Shown here piece by piece: positions 53,301 to 63,589 of a DNA stretch of 64,000 bases. Below the pieces are notes generated by a model that did not search any database, had not been told where the DNA came from, and worked only from the letters and a program-made list of their open reading frames with translations. The stretch is from Manihot esculenta (lineage: Eukaryota > Streptophyta > Magnoliopsida > Malpighiales > Euphorbiaceae): contig NC_035167.2 in NCBI RefSeq assembly GCF_001659605.2, forward strand, positions 2,666,001 through 2,730,000, written 5' to 3'. A program made the translations under genes and the position numbers. Every line of letters begins with the position of its first letter. Position 1 is the stretch's first letter.

Positions 53301-54822
53301 AAGTGATTTTAACAGAACTTAGATTTGAAAAAATGAGCCAAGGTAGGAGCAGCGTAAACCACTGAACATAATGTGGCTAAAAGATTACTAGTTCACTTCA
53401 ACAACTATGAAATTATACATCAGCATTAATGTCACATAATGCCTATCAGATACAAAACGTTAGCAAACTTATGCTAACTGTTGTTCCCCTGAGGTCAAAG
53501 AGCTGTGCATTGCCTGCCTTCTAAGTTTTTAGAAAATGGAAAATCAGTAACAAGATTAGCTTGGGTTGCTGGACACATTTCTAGTCACAGCAGTTTCTCT
53601 TCTTCAATCAATAGGAATGTTATTCAAAATGCAATACAATCTCTTTACAGGCTAACATCCACTTTCTGATAATCTTTTCATGGAATTATAGTATAAATTG
53701 AATAGCTAGATGCTTTTTCTAATCCTGACTTTTTGGGTCAAAGTAGCACTCCTTCTATTAGTGTCCCAAAAAATGTGGTTAAATGGCAAAAACATTTTCA
53801 AGCCTCAAAACTACACCATCAAATTGAATATATATAAATTAAAATTTAATGCTGGAGCTGAAGCACAGTTAATGTGAATGCTGAATGCAGAATGCAGTAT
53901 GTGCCGACCAAATTGCTATTTAACAATATCACATGATAACATGCCTTAATCAATCTAGTGGATATGGAAAGAAAGTGGAAAATAAGTGAACTGATCAGTT
54001 TTAGCGACCACAAAAAATATTTTTGGTAGAAGTACTCACTGAGTTCCAAACAGGCTTTTCTGTCCTGCACCACAATCAAAATACAACCAGTCAACTTTTC
54101 TAGAGCTTAAAAGACAAGTTGAGAGACACCTTAAAAGAATAAATAAAAAAAAAAAAGAAAGAAAACAGCAGATAAAGAATAAAAAGAACTGCCACACAAT
54201 GAAGACTGAAAAGACGATATTTCCCTGCAACAAAGAATTTGAACATTAGGCTGACAACTTAGCCCGAATATCAGATCATAGAAACATGAAACAAGAAACA
54301 TGTTAGTAAAAACACAAATTAAGATGCAATATACTGATTTAATTTGGTATCAAAGCTTCTATATTCAAAGTTCCTTCATAATTTAGAAACACACACACAC
54401 ACAGATGCTTAACTGATCAGAAATCTCTGTACGGAAAGTCTGCTCTCCAATAGAAACACAAGCAAGCCACTTGTCTTTGAACTTCATCTCGGCCTAAAAC
54501 CAGCAATTTCCAATTCAATTTCCTTTGAATAATTCTAATCAAAATTAAAACATCTCTCCTTAATCTGTAGACATCATATATTGAAAACTGAAAATAAAAT
54601 GAAACATACACTAATAATAGAAAGGAGAGCGATTCCAGCAAAATCCTCAGCAGTGACGAGTTTGAGACAAGAAGTACCGGAGCCAGAGCCATTTCTATGA
54701 GAACGACGGAAGATACGACGGAGATGGTGGTGGTGACCGTGGATGTGAAGCTTCTGCTTCGGTCGAGAAGAGTGCGACTCTTCCTCGACCTCTGGAGGAG
54801 ATTTGGAGCTTCCATGACCCAT
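38375..54822 (-). CDS. Phosphatidylserine decarboxylase proenzyme, PSD2/PSD3 type (C2 plus EF-hand)
   Basis: Twenty-one coding exons give 654 residues: 54822-54610, 54493-54414, 54064-54040, 53059-53000, 51967-51899, 51190-51101, 51021-50971, 50291-50208, 49643-49552, 48817-48662, 48550-48466, 46273-46162, 45885-45785, 43406-43359, 42139-41993, 41118-41023, 40555-40481, 40379-40287, 39375-39289, 39202-39152 and 38524-38375. All introns are GT-AG and frame is kept. The enzyme makes phosphatidylethanolamine from phosphatidylserine. Order: basic His-rich N-terminus, C2-like domain (about 55-180), EF-hand loops DYNGDGQLSFSE (197-208) and DKNGDGVVSMDE (233-244), a CPVCG motif, then the decarboxylase. 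By analogy with studied PSDs, Asp453, His509 and Ser597 form the self-cleavage triad and His506 serves decarboxylation. FGGST (594-598) is the cleavage site, Ser597 becoming the pyruvoyl group. No mitochondrial presequence is seen, so endomembrane location is likely. Confidence 0.95.
38760..39090. repeat. AT-rich repeat relic in the last PSD intron
   Basis: Words of the type 'TTAGTTGGT' and 'CTACTAATTAATC' occur twice about 120 bp apart (near 38775-38840 and 38920-38955), together with ATTTAGTCCCTATATT. They belong to the same loose family as 14120-14870. Confidence 0.5.
42280..42966. mobile_element. TIR element in a PSD intron, about 690 bp
   Basis: The left end CAGTGTTATCAAGGTGAGAG at 42280 and the inverted right end (CTTTTTTCACCTTAAACAACACTG, ending about 42965) pair over the outer 20 or so bases with several mismatches. 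The subterminal right side repeats GCCTC/GCG words (about 42895-42945). No target duplication could be matched, so the copy is probably old. It lies in intron 14 of the PSD gene and codes for nothing recognisable. Confidence 0.55.
43832..44449. mobile_element. hAT-like MITE in a PSD intron, 618 bp, with 8-bp target duplication
   Basis: The ends read CATGGTTTTAAAT at 43832 and, inverted, CATGGTTTTGAAA at 44449. The flanks are a perfect 8-bp direct repeat GGATGGAG (43824-43831 and 44450-44457), the length made by hAT transposases. The left part has repeated CGGT/GGTCGC words. The interior is AT-rich and non-coding. It lies in intron 13 of the PSD gene. Confidence 0.8.
47039..47064. repeat. (TA)n microsatellite
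   Basis: An alternating TA run of about 13 units in intron 11 of the PSD gene. Confidence 0.85.
47133..47455 (+). mobile_element. Truncated LINE (RTE-like) 3' end in a PSD intron
   Basis: A plus-strand open frame ends with RDRPKLTWKKVVSKDLQVL, a stretch with NINATWYLIELNGEK, then HIANPKNFGIKA and a stop at 47418-47420. This matches the layout of the last segment of plant non-LTR reverse transcriptases, where a 'GRPKxTWxxVVxxDLxxL' block is followed by a 'W...HVADPK' block. A TTGTTATTGTTGTTG tail at about 47428-47445 fits the simple-repeat 3' ends of RTE-type LINEs. It lies antisense to the host gene and lacks the catalytic reverse transcriptase domains. Confidence 0.7.
47640..47990 (-). mobile_element. 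Possible LTR-retrotransposon end fragment
   Basis: On the minus strand a TATA-like TATATAAATAC (about 47789-47799) is followed by a polyadenylation-like A-rich stretch and then GTAGTATCAGAGG at about 47712-47724, resembling the TGGTATCAGAGC initiator-Met tRNA primer site that follows a 5' LTR. No matching second LTR or coding domain is seen. This is suggestive only. Confidence 0.3.
47965..47989. repeat. (GA)n microsatellite
   Basis: About twelve GA units in intron 11 of the PSD gene. A similar (GA)n run lies at about 51245-51267 in another intron of the same gene. Confidence 0.85.
49868..50060. mobile_element. Solo LTR or TRIM-type LTR in a PSD intron, 193 bp
   Basis: The segment starts TGTTAAGATA and ends TATTCTAACA, giving the TGTTA...TAACA inverted ends expected of an LTR. 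It is flanked by GTTAC (49863-49867) and GCTAC (50061-50065), a 5-bp duplication with one mismatch. Inside, a TATA-like ACTATAAATCC at about 49984-49994 and an 'AGAGAATAATCAAGC' stretch fit an LTR promoter and R region. No internal domain follows, so it is most simply a solo LTR. It lies in intron 8 of the PSD gene. Confidence 0.7.
52460..52635. mobile_element. Small MITE in a PSD intron, 176 bp, same family as 43832-44449
   Basis: The ends CATGGTTTTAAAT at 52460 and its perfect 13-bp inverse ATTTAAAACCATG at 52635 match the termini of the 618-bp element in intron 13. The interior has repeated CTG/CAG-flanked words and no coding capacity. The flanking bases (TGCTTGAA and GAGTGGAA) share only the last part, so the target duplication is decayed or the copy is rearranged. 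It lies in intron 4 of the PSD gene. Confidence 0.65.
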
Positions 54823-55426
54823 TTCTTTTACTCTATCTCGCGCCTCGCCGTCGCTGATACACTTTGAATAGTGAAGTGAAGGCAGTAGGTGGACTTGTGC
54901 ATGAGATTAGATCACGCAGAATATCTTTTGAAATTCCGGACAATGGGAGAAAAAGATTGAATACTTTTTTCCGGTTTACCGGTGGCCCCACTCACCGATA
55001 TCAACTTCCACAATTATTAGTTTGAGTCAAAATATTATTTTTTATTATTTATTATTTGATGATATAATAATAGTGTAAATTGCATCAAAATAATAATTAA
55101 AATAAATTATCTATTATTTATTGACTATTTAAAATGTTATTAGTTTGAGATTACAATAGTTAATTTTAAAAGAAACAATTGAAAGTTTAATTATTTAATC
55201 AAGGGATAATCTTTTACAAAGGTTTAGGTGAAAAGATAATGTCAAAGCCACGTATTAACATCCATTGCTTTTCTTGGCCACATGGCAGTTGGTAGTGCTA
55301 GTGGTAGTGCAAGTCAGCGTCTCTTGTCAGTGGTCGTATGCACTCTCCGTTGCCACTCATTGTAGGGCGGAAAGCATACTCATTACTCACAGCTCAGAGT
55401 TCGGCCCCATGGCTGGGCCCGCAGTG
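54823..55426 (-). other. 5' flank of the PSD gene
   Basis: The short leader and promoter of the minus-strand PSD gene should lie here. No clear TATA box or known motif array was recognised. A CCGGTTTACCGGTGGCC patch near 54972 is GC-richer than its surroundings. Confidence 0.4.
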
Positions 55427-55882
55427 TTAAGATTCTAGAATTGTAGAGAAACTAAAATATAATTTTTTCAACATAGAGATTTTTGAGAAAAGATAGAAAT
55501 TAGTATATAATAGTAGTATTAAAAGTGTTATGTTAATTTCTTATAATTTATTTTCATGTATTTATTAAGGGAGAGTAATCAGTTAGTCACAAGTGAGAAC
55601 TGAGCTCAACTGATCACTATAGGCCTATCGAGTTCATGTGCTGTGCTTCAACTTTTGTAGGCATTCCCCTAAAGAGCCTTAATAACAAGTTGAGTTGTAG
55701 TAGGAGAAGACATCAATATGCTTAAGATGACACCCTCTTAATAAATACATAAAAATGAATTACAAAAAATTGACATAACACTTTTGATATTACTATTTTA
55801 TACTAATTTCTATCTATTTTATTTCTCAAAAATTCTATATTGAAAAAATTATATTTTAGTCCCACAAATTCTAGAATACTAA
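55427..55882. mobile_element. Mutator-like foldback MITE, 456 bp, with 9-bp target duplication
   Basis: Two arms of roughly 145 bp are inverted copies of each other: the left from 55427 (TTAAGATTCTAGAAT) and the right ending 55882 (ATTCTAGAATACTAA). The pairing continues through ACTAAAATATAATTTTTTCA and GTTATGT-containing words with scattered differences. The flanks are CCCGCAGTG (55418-55426) and CACGCAGTG (55883-55891), a 9-bp direct repeat with one mismatch. Long inverted ends and 9-bp duplications are the mark of Mutator-like elements. The central loop of about 165 bp holds no coding sequence. Confidence 0.85.
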
Positions 55883-55891
55883 CACGCAGTG

Positions 55892-56924
55892 GTCCGATTT
55901 AAACTGAAATCAGAATCAAACTAGGGATTTTTTTTCCCCTCAAAGTTATTAGGCATTTCATTGATAGAATAAAGTCTAATACAAGCATATCAAGGCCCAA
56001 GACCTAAGATCTATATAATCATAAATGTAATATCCTAAAATTCATATTTAGAAATAGTAAAATGATTAGGTATAAGACTATAAGTTAAATTATTTTGAAA
56101 GATATTAATTTATTCCGAATTATTTAAGAAAGCCATTCGTATAACTCTAAACCGTTAATAATTGAATTATAAAAAATTTAAATAAAAAATAGATATATCT
56201 AAAAATAAAATAAATCGTACGTTGAATAATTTGAAAGATGTGCTTGTTAAAATCTAACGTTCACTTTAATCATTTTATAAAATTTATTTAAATTATTTAA
56301 TAATTTATAATTAAAAAAAATTATTTAGTTTCGATATATCTAAAAAGAAATTGAAATTTATTTATATGTAAAAATTTACAAGAGTGCATTGAGCATAATT
56401 ACTTTTAAATTTTGAATTAAATTTTATTTGATTCAAATGATTTATTCTATATAAAGTGAATGAATTTCACATGAAATAACTTAAATTAGACAGTCAAAAA
56501 CTGCTTAGCAAAAAAGCAAGATATATGAATATCAATTTTGAGTCCCTCTCTCCATAGTTTGCTTTTAATAAAATTTTAAATGCAATATTTAATATAAAAA
56601 ATAAATTAAATAGAAGAAAATAACATTTTTCTCTGACAATAAAATATAATAACTGTAGCCTCTTCATTCCGCAAGGTTCCCACAATTCCTTCACAAGTAA
56701 CAATTTAAACCTATTCAACTAAACCCAAAACAAATAGTAAACATGTATATTTCTTTTATCCTTTACTTTTTGTATAGGAATAACAAACAATATTACATAA
56801 TAGAGAAAAAAAAAAAAAGCAAACAAAAACTTCTGTACCATCTTTGAAGTCTTCAAATAAGTATGCTCTACTCCAGTTTTTATTCTGGGACTCAAAAGGA
56901 ATAGTATCCAACCTCTTGATTGTT
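55892..56924. other. Spacer between PSD promoter and PB1 gene
   Basis: AT-rich sequence with no supported gene. The last few hundred bases (about 56500-56924) probably include the 3' UTR of the minus-strand PB1 gene. Confidence 0.5.
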
Positions 56925-57198
56925 CTACATCCATATGGAATGATCATAACGTCTGGTGGAGTTTCCGCTTCCCATGTTATGTCCATTTGAACTCCAAATA
57001 TTATGTACATTTGAATTCCCCATATTTTGTACATTAGAATAATATTGATTTGGGAGAATACCACCGACAGGAGCCCTCCCTGTGTCCATCCGTCCAAATG
57101 ACACAGTTGCTGTTAACAAGTGAGGGTCATGAGGTGGTCTAGAAGGTGGGGGGTAGCCATATGAATTGTGTTGCTGGTGCTGTTGATAGTATTGGTGG

Positions 57199-57242
<44 letters not shown>

Positions 57243-59199
57243 ATAGAAATGGTGATTGCTGCTGTGGTTGTTGTTGGTTTGGTGGTAAGAGGTACCGAGA
57301 TTGTAGAGACTAGGAGAGCTATGTACTCTAGCCATAGAAGGTCTAGTATTGTGATGGTTATTAATCAAATTGGGTTCATGTAGCAAACCATCAACAATAA
57401 GAGAAGAACTATGATATTTATCAGGGGAATTGCCTTTTGGAGAAGAACAAGCAGAAAGGTTGGGGCTACTTGCATTGATAGGGGAAGACCTATAACTGGC
57501 AAATGTACGAACTGTGTTATTGACTGCATCGATGTAGCGTTGTTCTATTGTGTGAGGGTCTACGGGAGCATTTTGGTTCTCAATTATGACAGGATCAGAA
57601 GGGAACAGGAAAACTCGAAGCTTTGCAGTTCCTTCACTTTCAAGGCGGTCATATTCATCAAGCATGTGTTTCATATCCTCATCATTTCTTACAGACACCA
57701 AGACATCAAGCTCATCAGGCATCAATTGGTACTTCAGGACCATGTCCCCTTCAAATTCTGAGCGAAGCTTCTTCATTAACTCTGCATATACAAATATCAC
57801 GCCAATGGGGGAATTTGTCATTACAAGTTACAACCCCATTTTACATGTGCACAAGAACAAAGTCAGCATAACAAATAAAAGTTTCAACTTTTAACAGACA
57901 CCATTTGACAGAAAGGACTAGCCAAACCCCAGCCAAGCTTTTCCTGTCGCTAAATAGACCAAGTTAGGCGAAACTCTATAATACTACTTACTAAAACTTG
58001 ACTTCACCATTTGTAGGATCCTTAAACATGGCTCCATGAAATTATTCAGGTCTTAACAATTCAATCACTTCCTATTTCACCACCTTTGTTGAAAAAAATA
58101 CTGAATTGACAAAAGGTAGGTCCTCCATTAATGTTAACCACCTTACTGGCCCTTTTTTTTTGTTCGTCAGTAGGCATTTGGTACAGGAGGAGGGAATCAA
58201 ATTTTATTCACCAAACATGCCTTGCCAACCCACATATTTCAATCACAATTGTCATCTTACCTTATTGGCCACCTTCAGTGGGTGGTAGCCACCTTATTAG
58301 CCTTACCTCCACATATTTCAATCACAATTGTCATCTTATCATCTTATTTAACTTCTTCTTCTCTTTCCCATCAAGCCTAAATAATCCATCTTTCACTAGT
58401 GATCAAAAGTTCAAGCATCCAAATACATATGATCCTAGCCTGAGCCCTTTCTGTTTGGTCCGAACTGTTCACAACAAAGGAAAACTTTTCTTGGTCTACT
58501 GGATTGATCATTGATGACTCCTATTGGGAGGTCACAACAGCAATAACATGCAGCAACCTATTAATTTGGCCTTTTTCTTCCCAATATTTGTTTTGCTAAA
58601 TATGATAGCAAATATAATGAGTGCAACAACCTCGTCTCCAAGACCCATATAATCAATCCCACAAGACTCATCAAGCAACAGCATCAATTTTTGTTTTCTA
58701 AATTTTTTGGTAAATGAAATTTATCCCAATATCACAAAATTTCTTCTGAACGAATAAGGGCTATTAGCTATAGCAAGAAAAAAAATGCAAAACAAGCAAG
58801 CTCTCTAATTTCTGTTAAAATCTAGGCTTAGGAATTTTTTAAAATGAAATGAATTCAAACAAAAACATATTATCGTATTACAGTTTTTTTATGATTTTAA
58901 TTTTTTTTTTTTATTTCTTATAAAAAATTTATGATGACTAATTGAGCATTATAATAGAGCTATATGTACAAACTAAGCGCGAAACCTGAGAAGCTAATAT
59001 CTCTTGGAACCGCAATGACACGCGTATCGCCTCCGACGTACTTAAGGTGGCCATCGGTAGTTCTCGGCAAGATTTTCCCTCCATAGCTACACAAGAACTT
59101 CATCCTACTATTCGGCGACGACAACCCCGATGCTGGTCCAACCTCATCAGCACCTCCGCCGCCGCCGGCACCGCCACTGGCGACAGCTTCACTAGCCAT
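56925..59199 (-). CDS. PB1-domain protein with polyglutamine tract, 356 aa
   Basis: Two exons, 59199-58986 and 57781-56925, join in phase 1 across a 1.2-kb intron to give 356 residues. A Gly/Ala-rich N-terminus is followed by a PB1 domain at about residues 32-125. It shows MKFLCSYGGKILPR with its conserved Lys, GGDTRVIAVPRDISF, and the acidic VRNDEDMKHMLDEYDRLE end, so it carries both the basic and acidic faces. PB1 domains pair proteins head to tail in signalling complexes. The rest is low-complexity: Ser/Asn-rich, then Gln252-Gln264 within a His/Gln/Tyr-rich region, then Asn/Gly/Met repeats (NVQNMGNSNVHN). No kinase or DNA-binding domain follows. Plants have many such PB1-only proteins of unknown partner, and I do not assign a symbol. 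Confidence 0.92.
57204..57242 (-). repeat. CAG/CTG trinucleotide repeat encoding Q13
   Basis: Thirteen glutamine codons in a row, with a single CAA interrupting CAG units near the 3' end (TTG on the plus strand at 57210-57212). It lies in exon 2 of the PB1 gene and is likely to vary in length between accessions. Confidence 0.95.
58230..58338. repeat. Direct repeat of 30 bp in the PB1-gene intron
   Basis: A 30-bp block starting CCACATATTTCAATCACAAT occurs at 58230-58259 and again at 58309-58338 without change. Between them a shorter GCCACCTTATT.GCC motif is also doubled. This is a local tandem duplication of about 79 bp. Confidence 0.85.
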
Positions 59200-59649
59200 T
59201 TTTGTCGATTATCTCCAACTCGTCCACCTTCTTCTCCCCCTGCAAAAACCAAACCAAATTAAAAACTCTCCATCTAACAATCAACACTTCATCATTTAAA
59301 AACAAAAACAATGACATTAAGACGTACGCATAGAAACTGAAATTGGGATGAAAAAAAGATTAAAATTCAAACAATTAGAAGAAGGAAGACAAAATGGCGA
59401 GGAGATTGATATTTGTTGCCTTTTTCTATTTAACGAGTAAATTTTGGGTTGGAAATTTGCGAAAAAATAGATGAAAAAAGGGAATATTATGGTGAAATTC
59501 CTAATTATACGCTGAACACAGCCACAGATTTCCTCTTTTTGTTTTTGGATTTAAATTTCGATTTTTACAGTTTGCATTCAGCGCAATTTCTTCGCCACTG
59601 AATTTTTTGAATGGATTTGGCGAAATCTTATTCATATATTTCGGTGTTG

Positions 59650-59657
<8 letters not shown>
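59200..59657 (-). promoter_or_regulatory. 5' flank and probable leader of the PB1 gene
   Basis: The region upstream of the minus-strand start codon should hold the leader and promoter. No clear TATA box was recognised. The end towards 59658 is bounded by a long T run. Confidence 0.35.

Positions 59658-59689
<32 letters not shown>
59658..59689. repeat. Poly(T) run of 32
   Basis: Thirty-two consecutive T. It could be a slippage-expanded homopolymer or the poly(A) end of a minus-strand retroposed sequence. No retroposed body is recognised next to it. Confidence 0.85.
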
Positions 59690-62640
59690 CTTTTATAGTT
59701 AATAATCATTGGTCTGTGATATTTATCAATATTCTATATGATAAAAAGTGATAATGTTTTATTTTTATGTCCGACACACAATAATTATTTTTATTTTTTA
59801 AATATGACTCTAAATTATAGTTATACATAATGTAAATTTATTGTTGATATTAATTAATTTTATTTTATTAACATTAAAATTTATATTTATTTATTTTTCT
59901 ATTTATTCAAGTTTATAATTAACTTAAAATTGTATAATTTGATTTAGGATGTGATTATATATTTTTGTTTTTTATTTGTAAATGTTATTTTAATATTAAA
60001 AAATTATATGTTTATTTTAATTACATTTACATTTATTGGTATTGTATAAATTGACATTAATATAAATTTTACTAACCATATTATATTATATAAATAATAA
60101 AGAAAAAATCAACTATGAAATAGTATTTACATGTAATTAAAATAAAGTAAAATATTTTTTAACATTAAAATAATACATATAAAATTAAAAAATATAAAAA
60201 TATATAATACCATCCAAAAAAATAAATAAAAGTTTTAAGTTAATATAAATATAAATTTTTTAAATAAAAAAATATATATTTATAATCTATTATTAATGCG
60301 ACATAATAATAATTTAAATTAAACTATGTGCTACTACCATAAGACATAAGACAGGATCATATAACAAAATTTTAATAGATTAATATTCTATCGTACACTT
60401 ATCAAGTCGCGCCTTATATTGAACATGTCAATATTTCACAGAAAGTTATTATTAGCGGATATAATTTAACAGATCTTCATTGTATCTATAAACACGGAAT
60501 CTCCCATTTACAAACCAATTTTAAACGCATTTTTAAGAGATTTGATAACTTATCATACATTCTTATGGTACAAAAAATTAATATATACAGAGATTATGTT
60601 ATATATTCTTACGCATTTATCAATTTACTAATTTGATCGTCAGAGTGGTTATCTATAAATGTCAATCACCTCACTTTCTTTCTTTTTTTTATAATTTGAC
60701 TAATTACAGTTCAGTTCTATTTTAACTATATCGATTATGAGTATTTTAATAAAATTTTTTTAAAAAAAGTGAAATAATTTTTTTAATATTCATTTTTACT
60801 CATCATACCACCTTCTATTGTATAGATCATTGTTATACTTGATTATTTTTTTGCTTAGTAGAAAAATGATAGGACTAATTAAGCCTAGACCAGCAAGACA
60901 AAGAACGAAGCATAGGATCTCAAAACACTGAAAATGACCAAATATAAATAATATAGACAAATTAAGTACATATTGCCAATGAAATGAACATTTTCTGTCT
61001 TTTAAAGACAAAATAAATAAAGGTAAAACAACAAATTTGATGGGCTCAGTCAAGAAATCTAGTTTGGATTATTATAGCAGCATAAAAATATTATAAAAAA
61101 ATTATCATGTGTTTTTATAATGATTAATTTGTATTAAAATAATATTTTATAATATTATATAATTAATAAATAATAATAATTTTTAAATATCATTAAATTT
61201 TAATATAATTAAATTAATAATTTTAAAATAAAAATAAGTAAAATTATATAATATACTTTTTTTAATTATAAATATATTTTATTTATCTAAAAATTATGAT
61301 ATTTTATTAACCACGAATATCTCATTCACTATTTAACATGAATTAAATTACATTAAAGTAAAAAATAAGCAAAATCATATTATTTTTTTTATATTTTTTT
61401 CTTATTTATGGTACTTGTATATATATATAGAAATATATATATATTCAGTTAATAAATAATCTTATGAGATCCATAAAATGTAATTTACTGTGAGTGTGTA
61501 AACTTGGCCAGGGATAAAAATGTTCTTTCTCTTTTATCCTTTTTTCTTTTGTCTGTTAGTGATGTCTAATCGCTTATTTTTGTCATTCAAATTCGTACGT
61601 ATGAACGCGTCAAAACACCCTTTCATGTCAGACGGCTATTTAATTTATTCCGACGTGCGTGCTGTTAAGACTGAAAAATGACTGGACTAGTTATTTTTTC
61701 TTGTGCCATATCTCAGAATTGGGTTTTTTATAGGTAGACTCGTGCAGATAGTCAAGTCGATTCGCCTCTCTTCGCAGGGTTGAGTCACGCAATGTTAGAC
61801 CGGCTTACTTACCAATGACTTGATGGGCTTTGAATCCATAACCTTTTCCAGAGACAGGTCTCGTTTCCTAATGAGTTAAGTCCGATGGTGATCAATAAAT
61901 AAAAAAATCTTAATTATAATAATTCTTATATATATATTAATTGAATGATTTTAAAATAAATAATAAATATTTTTTTTTAAAAAAATAGAGAACCTACAGT
62001 AATTTACCATATAAATATATATGGTACGCTTACTCATATAAGAACTTCTAGTGTCTAAGCACATCTGGATCAGATCCAAATAATTATTTTCGTATGATGT
62101 AGTAGCCCAGATTCTGCAGTAATTTCCTTAGGACAGGTCTCTAACTTCAAAAGAAATATAAGTAAAAAACTTTAAGGTTTTATCGATAATACAAATTATT
62201 ATAATAATTATTAATTATTTTAATAATAGATAATTATTCATAATTATTAATTAAATATTATAAAAAATATTACTCTTTTAATCACTGAATATTAATTAAA
62301 ATATTAAATACTATTTTTAAAATTATTGCATAACAGAGATTAAGTTTAATTTATAAACTTATATGGAAGAAGTTGAAATAATTCATATTTTGCATTCACA
62401 AATTTAACTCAGTATTAAGTAATATTTGAAAACTTTATATTCAAAACTCCAATTCTCCATCAATTTTACCAAAGAAAAAAAAAACTAATATGTATTTTGG
62501 AATAATGATTTGAATGTAATTGGGATGAAGATTGGAACTGTACATGCAATAATAATAATAATAATAAATCAAGAGTCAGAAATATAATAGGTAAATTTGC
62601 AGAGAGCTTGCCCTTTCTTAATTTAATTCAAAGCATAAAG
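59690..62640. other. AT-rich intergenic spacer
   Basis: Almost 3 kb with no supported gene. It is mostly A/T words. A GC-richer island at about 61500-61900 contains a possible tRNA-derived (SINE-like) stretch. An (AAT)n run lies at about 62550-62566. Confidence 0.5.
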
Positions 62641-62752
62641 GAAAAGTCTTCAATAATATAGCACAACCCATCATTAGTATGACAATTTTCTTTTCTTTAC
62701 TTTTCTTTTCTTTCCTTTTCTCTTTCTTTCTTGAAGAAATAGACAAGAAAAG

Positions 62753-63268
62753 CTACAACCCAATAAGTTTCTTACAAGCTCTAAGGATTCTTCTTCTGCT
62801 ATTCTTCTTTATCTTCACAGATCTTGCTGCTGTTTCCATTGAGCCATCATCTTCTTCATCACGTGTTGGTGATGCTAAAGCTGAAGATTGGTCATGGATC
62901 CTGCAATATCTCTCAGAAACTGAGGAGGATCTTTTGAAAGAGAAAGCTTTCTTAACAGCAGAAGGAAGTGCATAAGCTGAAGAAACTGATGAGTTCCTCT
63001 TCAGCTTACAACTACTAAACATCTCTCCATTGTTTTCGTCTGCATCTTCTGCCTGTAGCCATGCAAGTGAATCCTGCAGGTTCCTGGTGGTGGTGGTGGT
63101 GGTGGTTTTAGTTCTAGTGGTGTAGTTCTTGGGATTCTTGAAGCTATGGTGGCTGGTTTCATGGGGTTTTGTTTCTATGTCTGTGTTATTGGGTTTTGGA
63201 GAAGTTAAAGGATCTGAAAGGTCCATGGATCTTGATATGGCAGAGCCAATGATTTTGATCTTAGGCAC
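62753..63268 (-). CDS. Uncharacterised basic, Ser/Thr-rich plant protein, 171 aa
   Basis: A single-exon reading frame of 171 codons starts MPKIKIIGSAISRSMDLSD and ends RRRILRACKKLIGL. It has a polar N-terminus, a run of seven threonines encoded by a (GGT)n-type repeat at about 63083-63105, and a central LQDSLAWLQAEDADENNGEM. The conserved-looking C-terminal half contains VKKAFSFKRSSSVSERYCRI followed by HDQ, then an acidic patch and a Lys/Arg-rich end that could be a nuclear signal. The RSSSVSERYCRIHDQ motif, which I believe recurs in a small plant family without known function, is the main reason to call it a gene. There is no signal peptide or membrane segment. I do not assign a function. 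Confidence 0.75.
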   Translation of the reverse strand: MPKIKIIGSAISRSMDLSDPLTSPKPNNTDIETKPHETSHHSFKNPKNYTTRTKTTTTTTTRNLQDSLAWLQAEDADENNGEMFSSCKLKRNSSVSSAYALPSAVKKAFSFKRSSSVSERYCRIHDQSSALASPTRDEEDDGSMETAARSVKIKKNSRRRILRACKKLIGL

Positions 63269-63589
63269 TCCCTTTCATTTTAATAATCTTCTATTTTCTA
63301 GGAAAAGAAAAATAAACAAAAGAAAAAGAAATGTGGGGTCATGAAATGTGCATATCTTTACAATTTTTAGGGTTTAGAGATAGAGATTGGAGGGTGATAT
63401 ACATGAAAAGACAAATGAAGGTGGGCTCTCATTGATAAAGGAGTTCGAGATTGATTTCAAGACCAAAAGATCTCAAATCCAAATTCAATTAGACCAAATT
63501 GTAAAGAAAAAGATTTCAAATCCGAATTCGATGAGACCAAATTGTAAAGAAAAATAATAAAAGTAAATTTAAATAGGGATGAATATTTG

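Noticed and set aside
54417..54815. Minus-strand open frame of 132 codons overlapping PSD exon 1
   Set aside because: It reads exon 1 in a different frame and runs into the first intron. The MGHGSSKSPP frame joins the conserved C2 and decarboxylase exons.
57168..57383. Plus-strand open frame with a poly-leucine run
   Set aside because: It is the antisense of the CAG repeat in the PB1 gene; CTG codons on the other strand give leucines.
58131..58514. Plus-strand open frame of 127 codons
   Set aside because: It lies in the PB1-gene intron, contains a tandem duplication and shows no domain.
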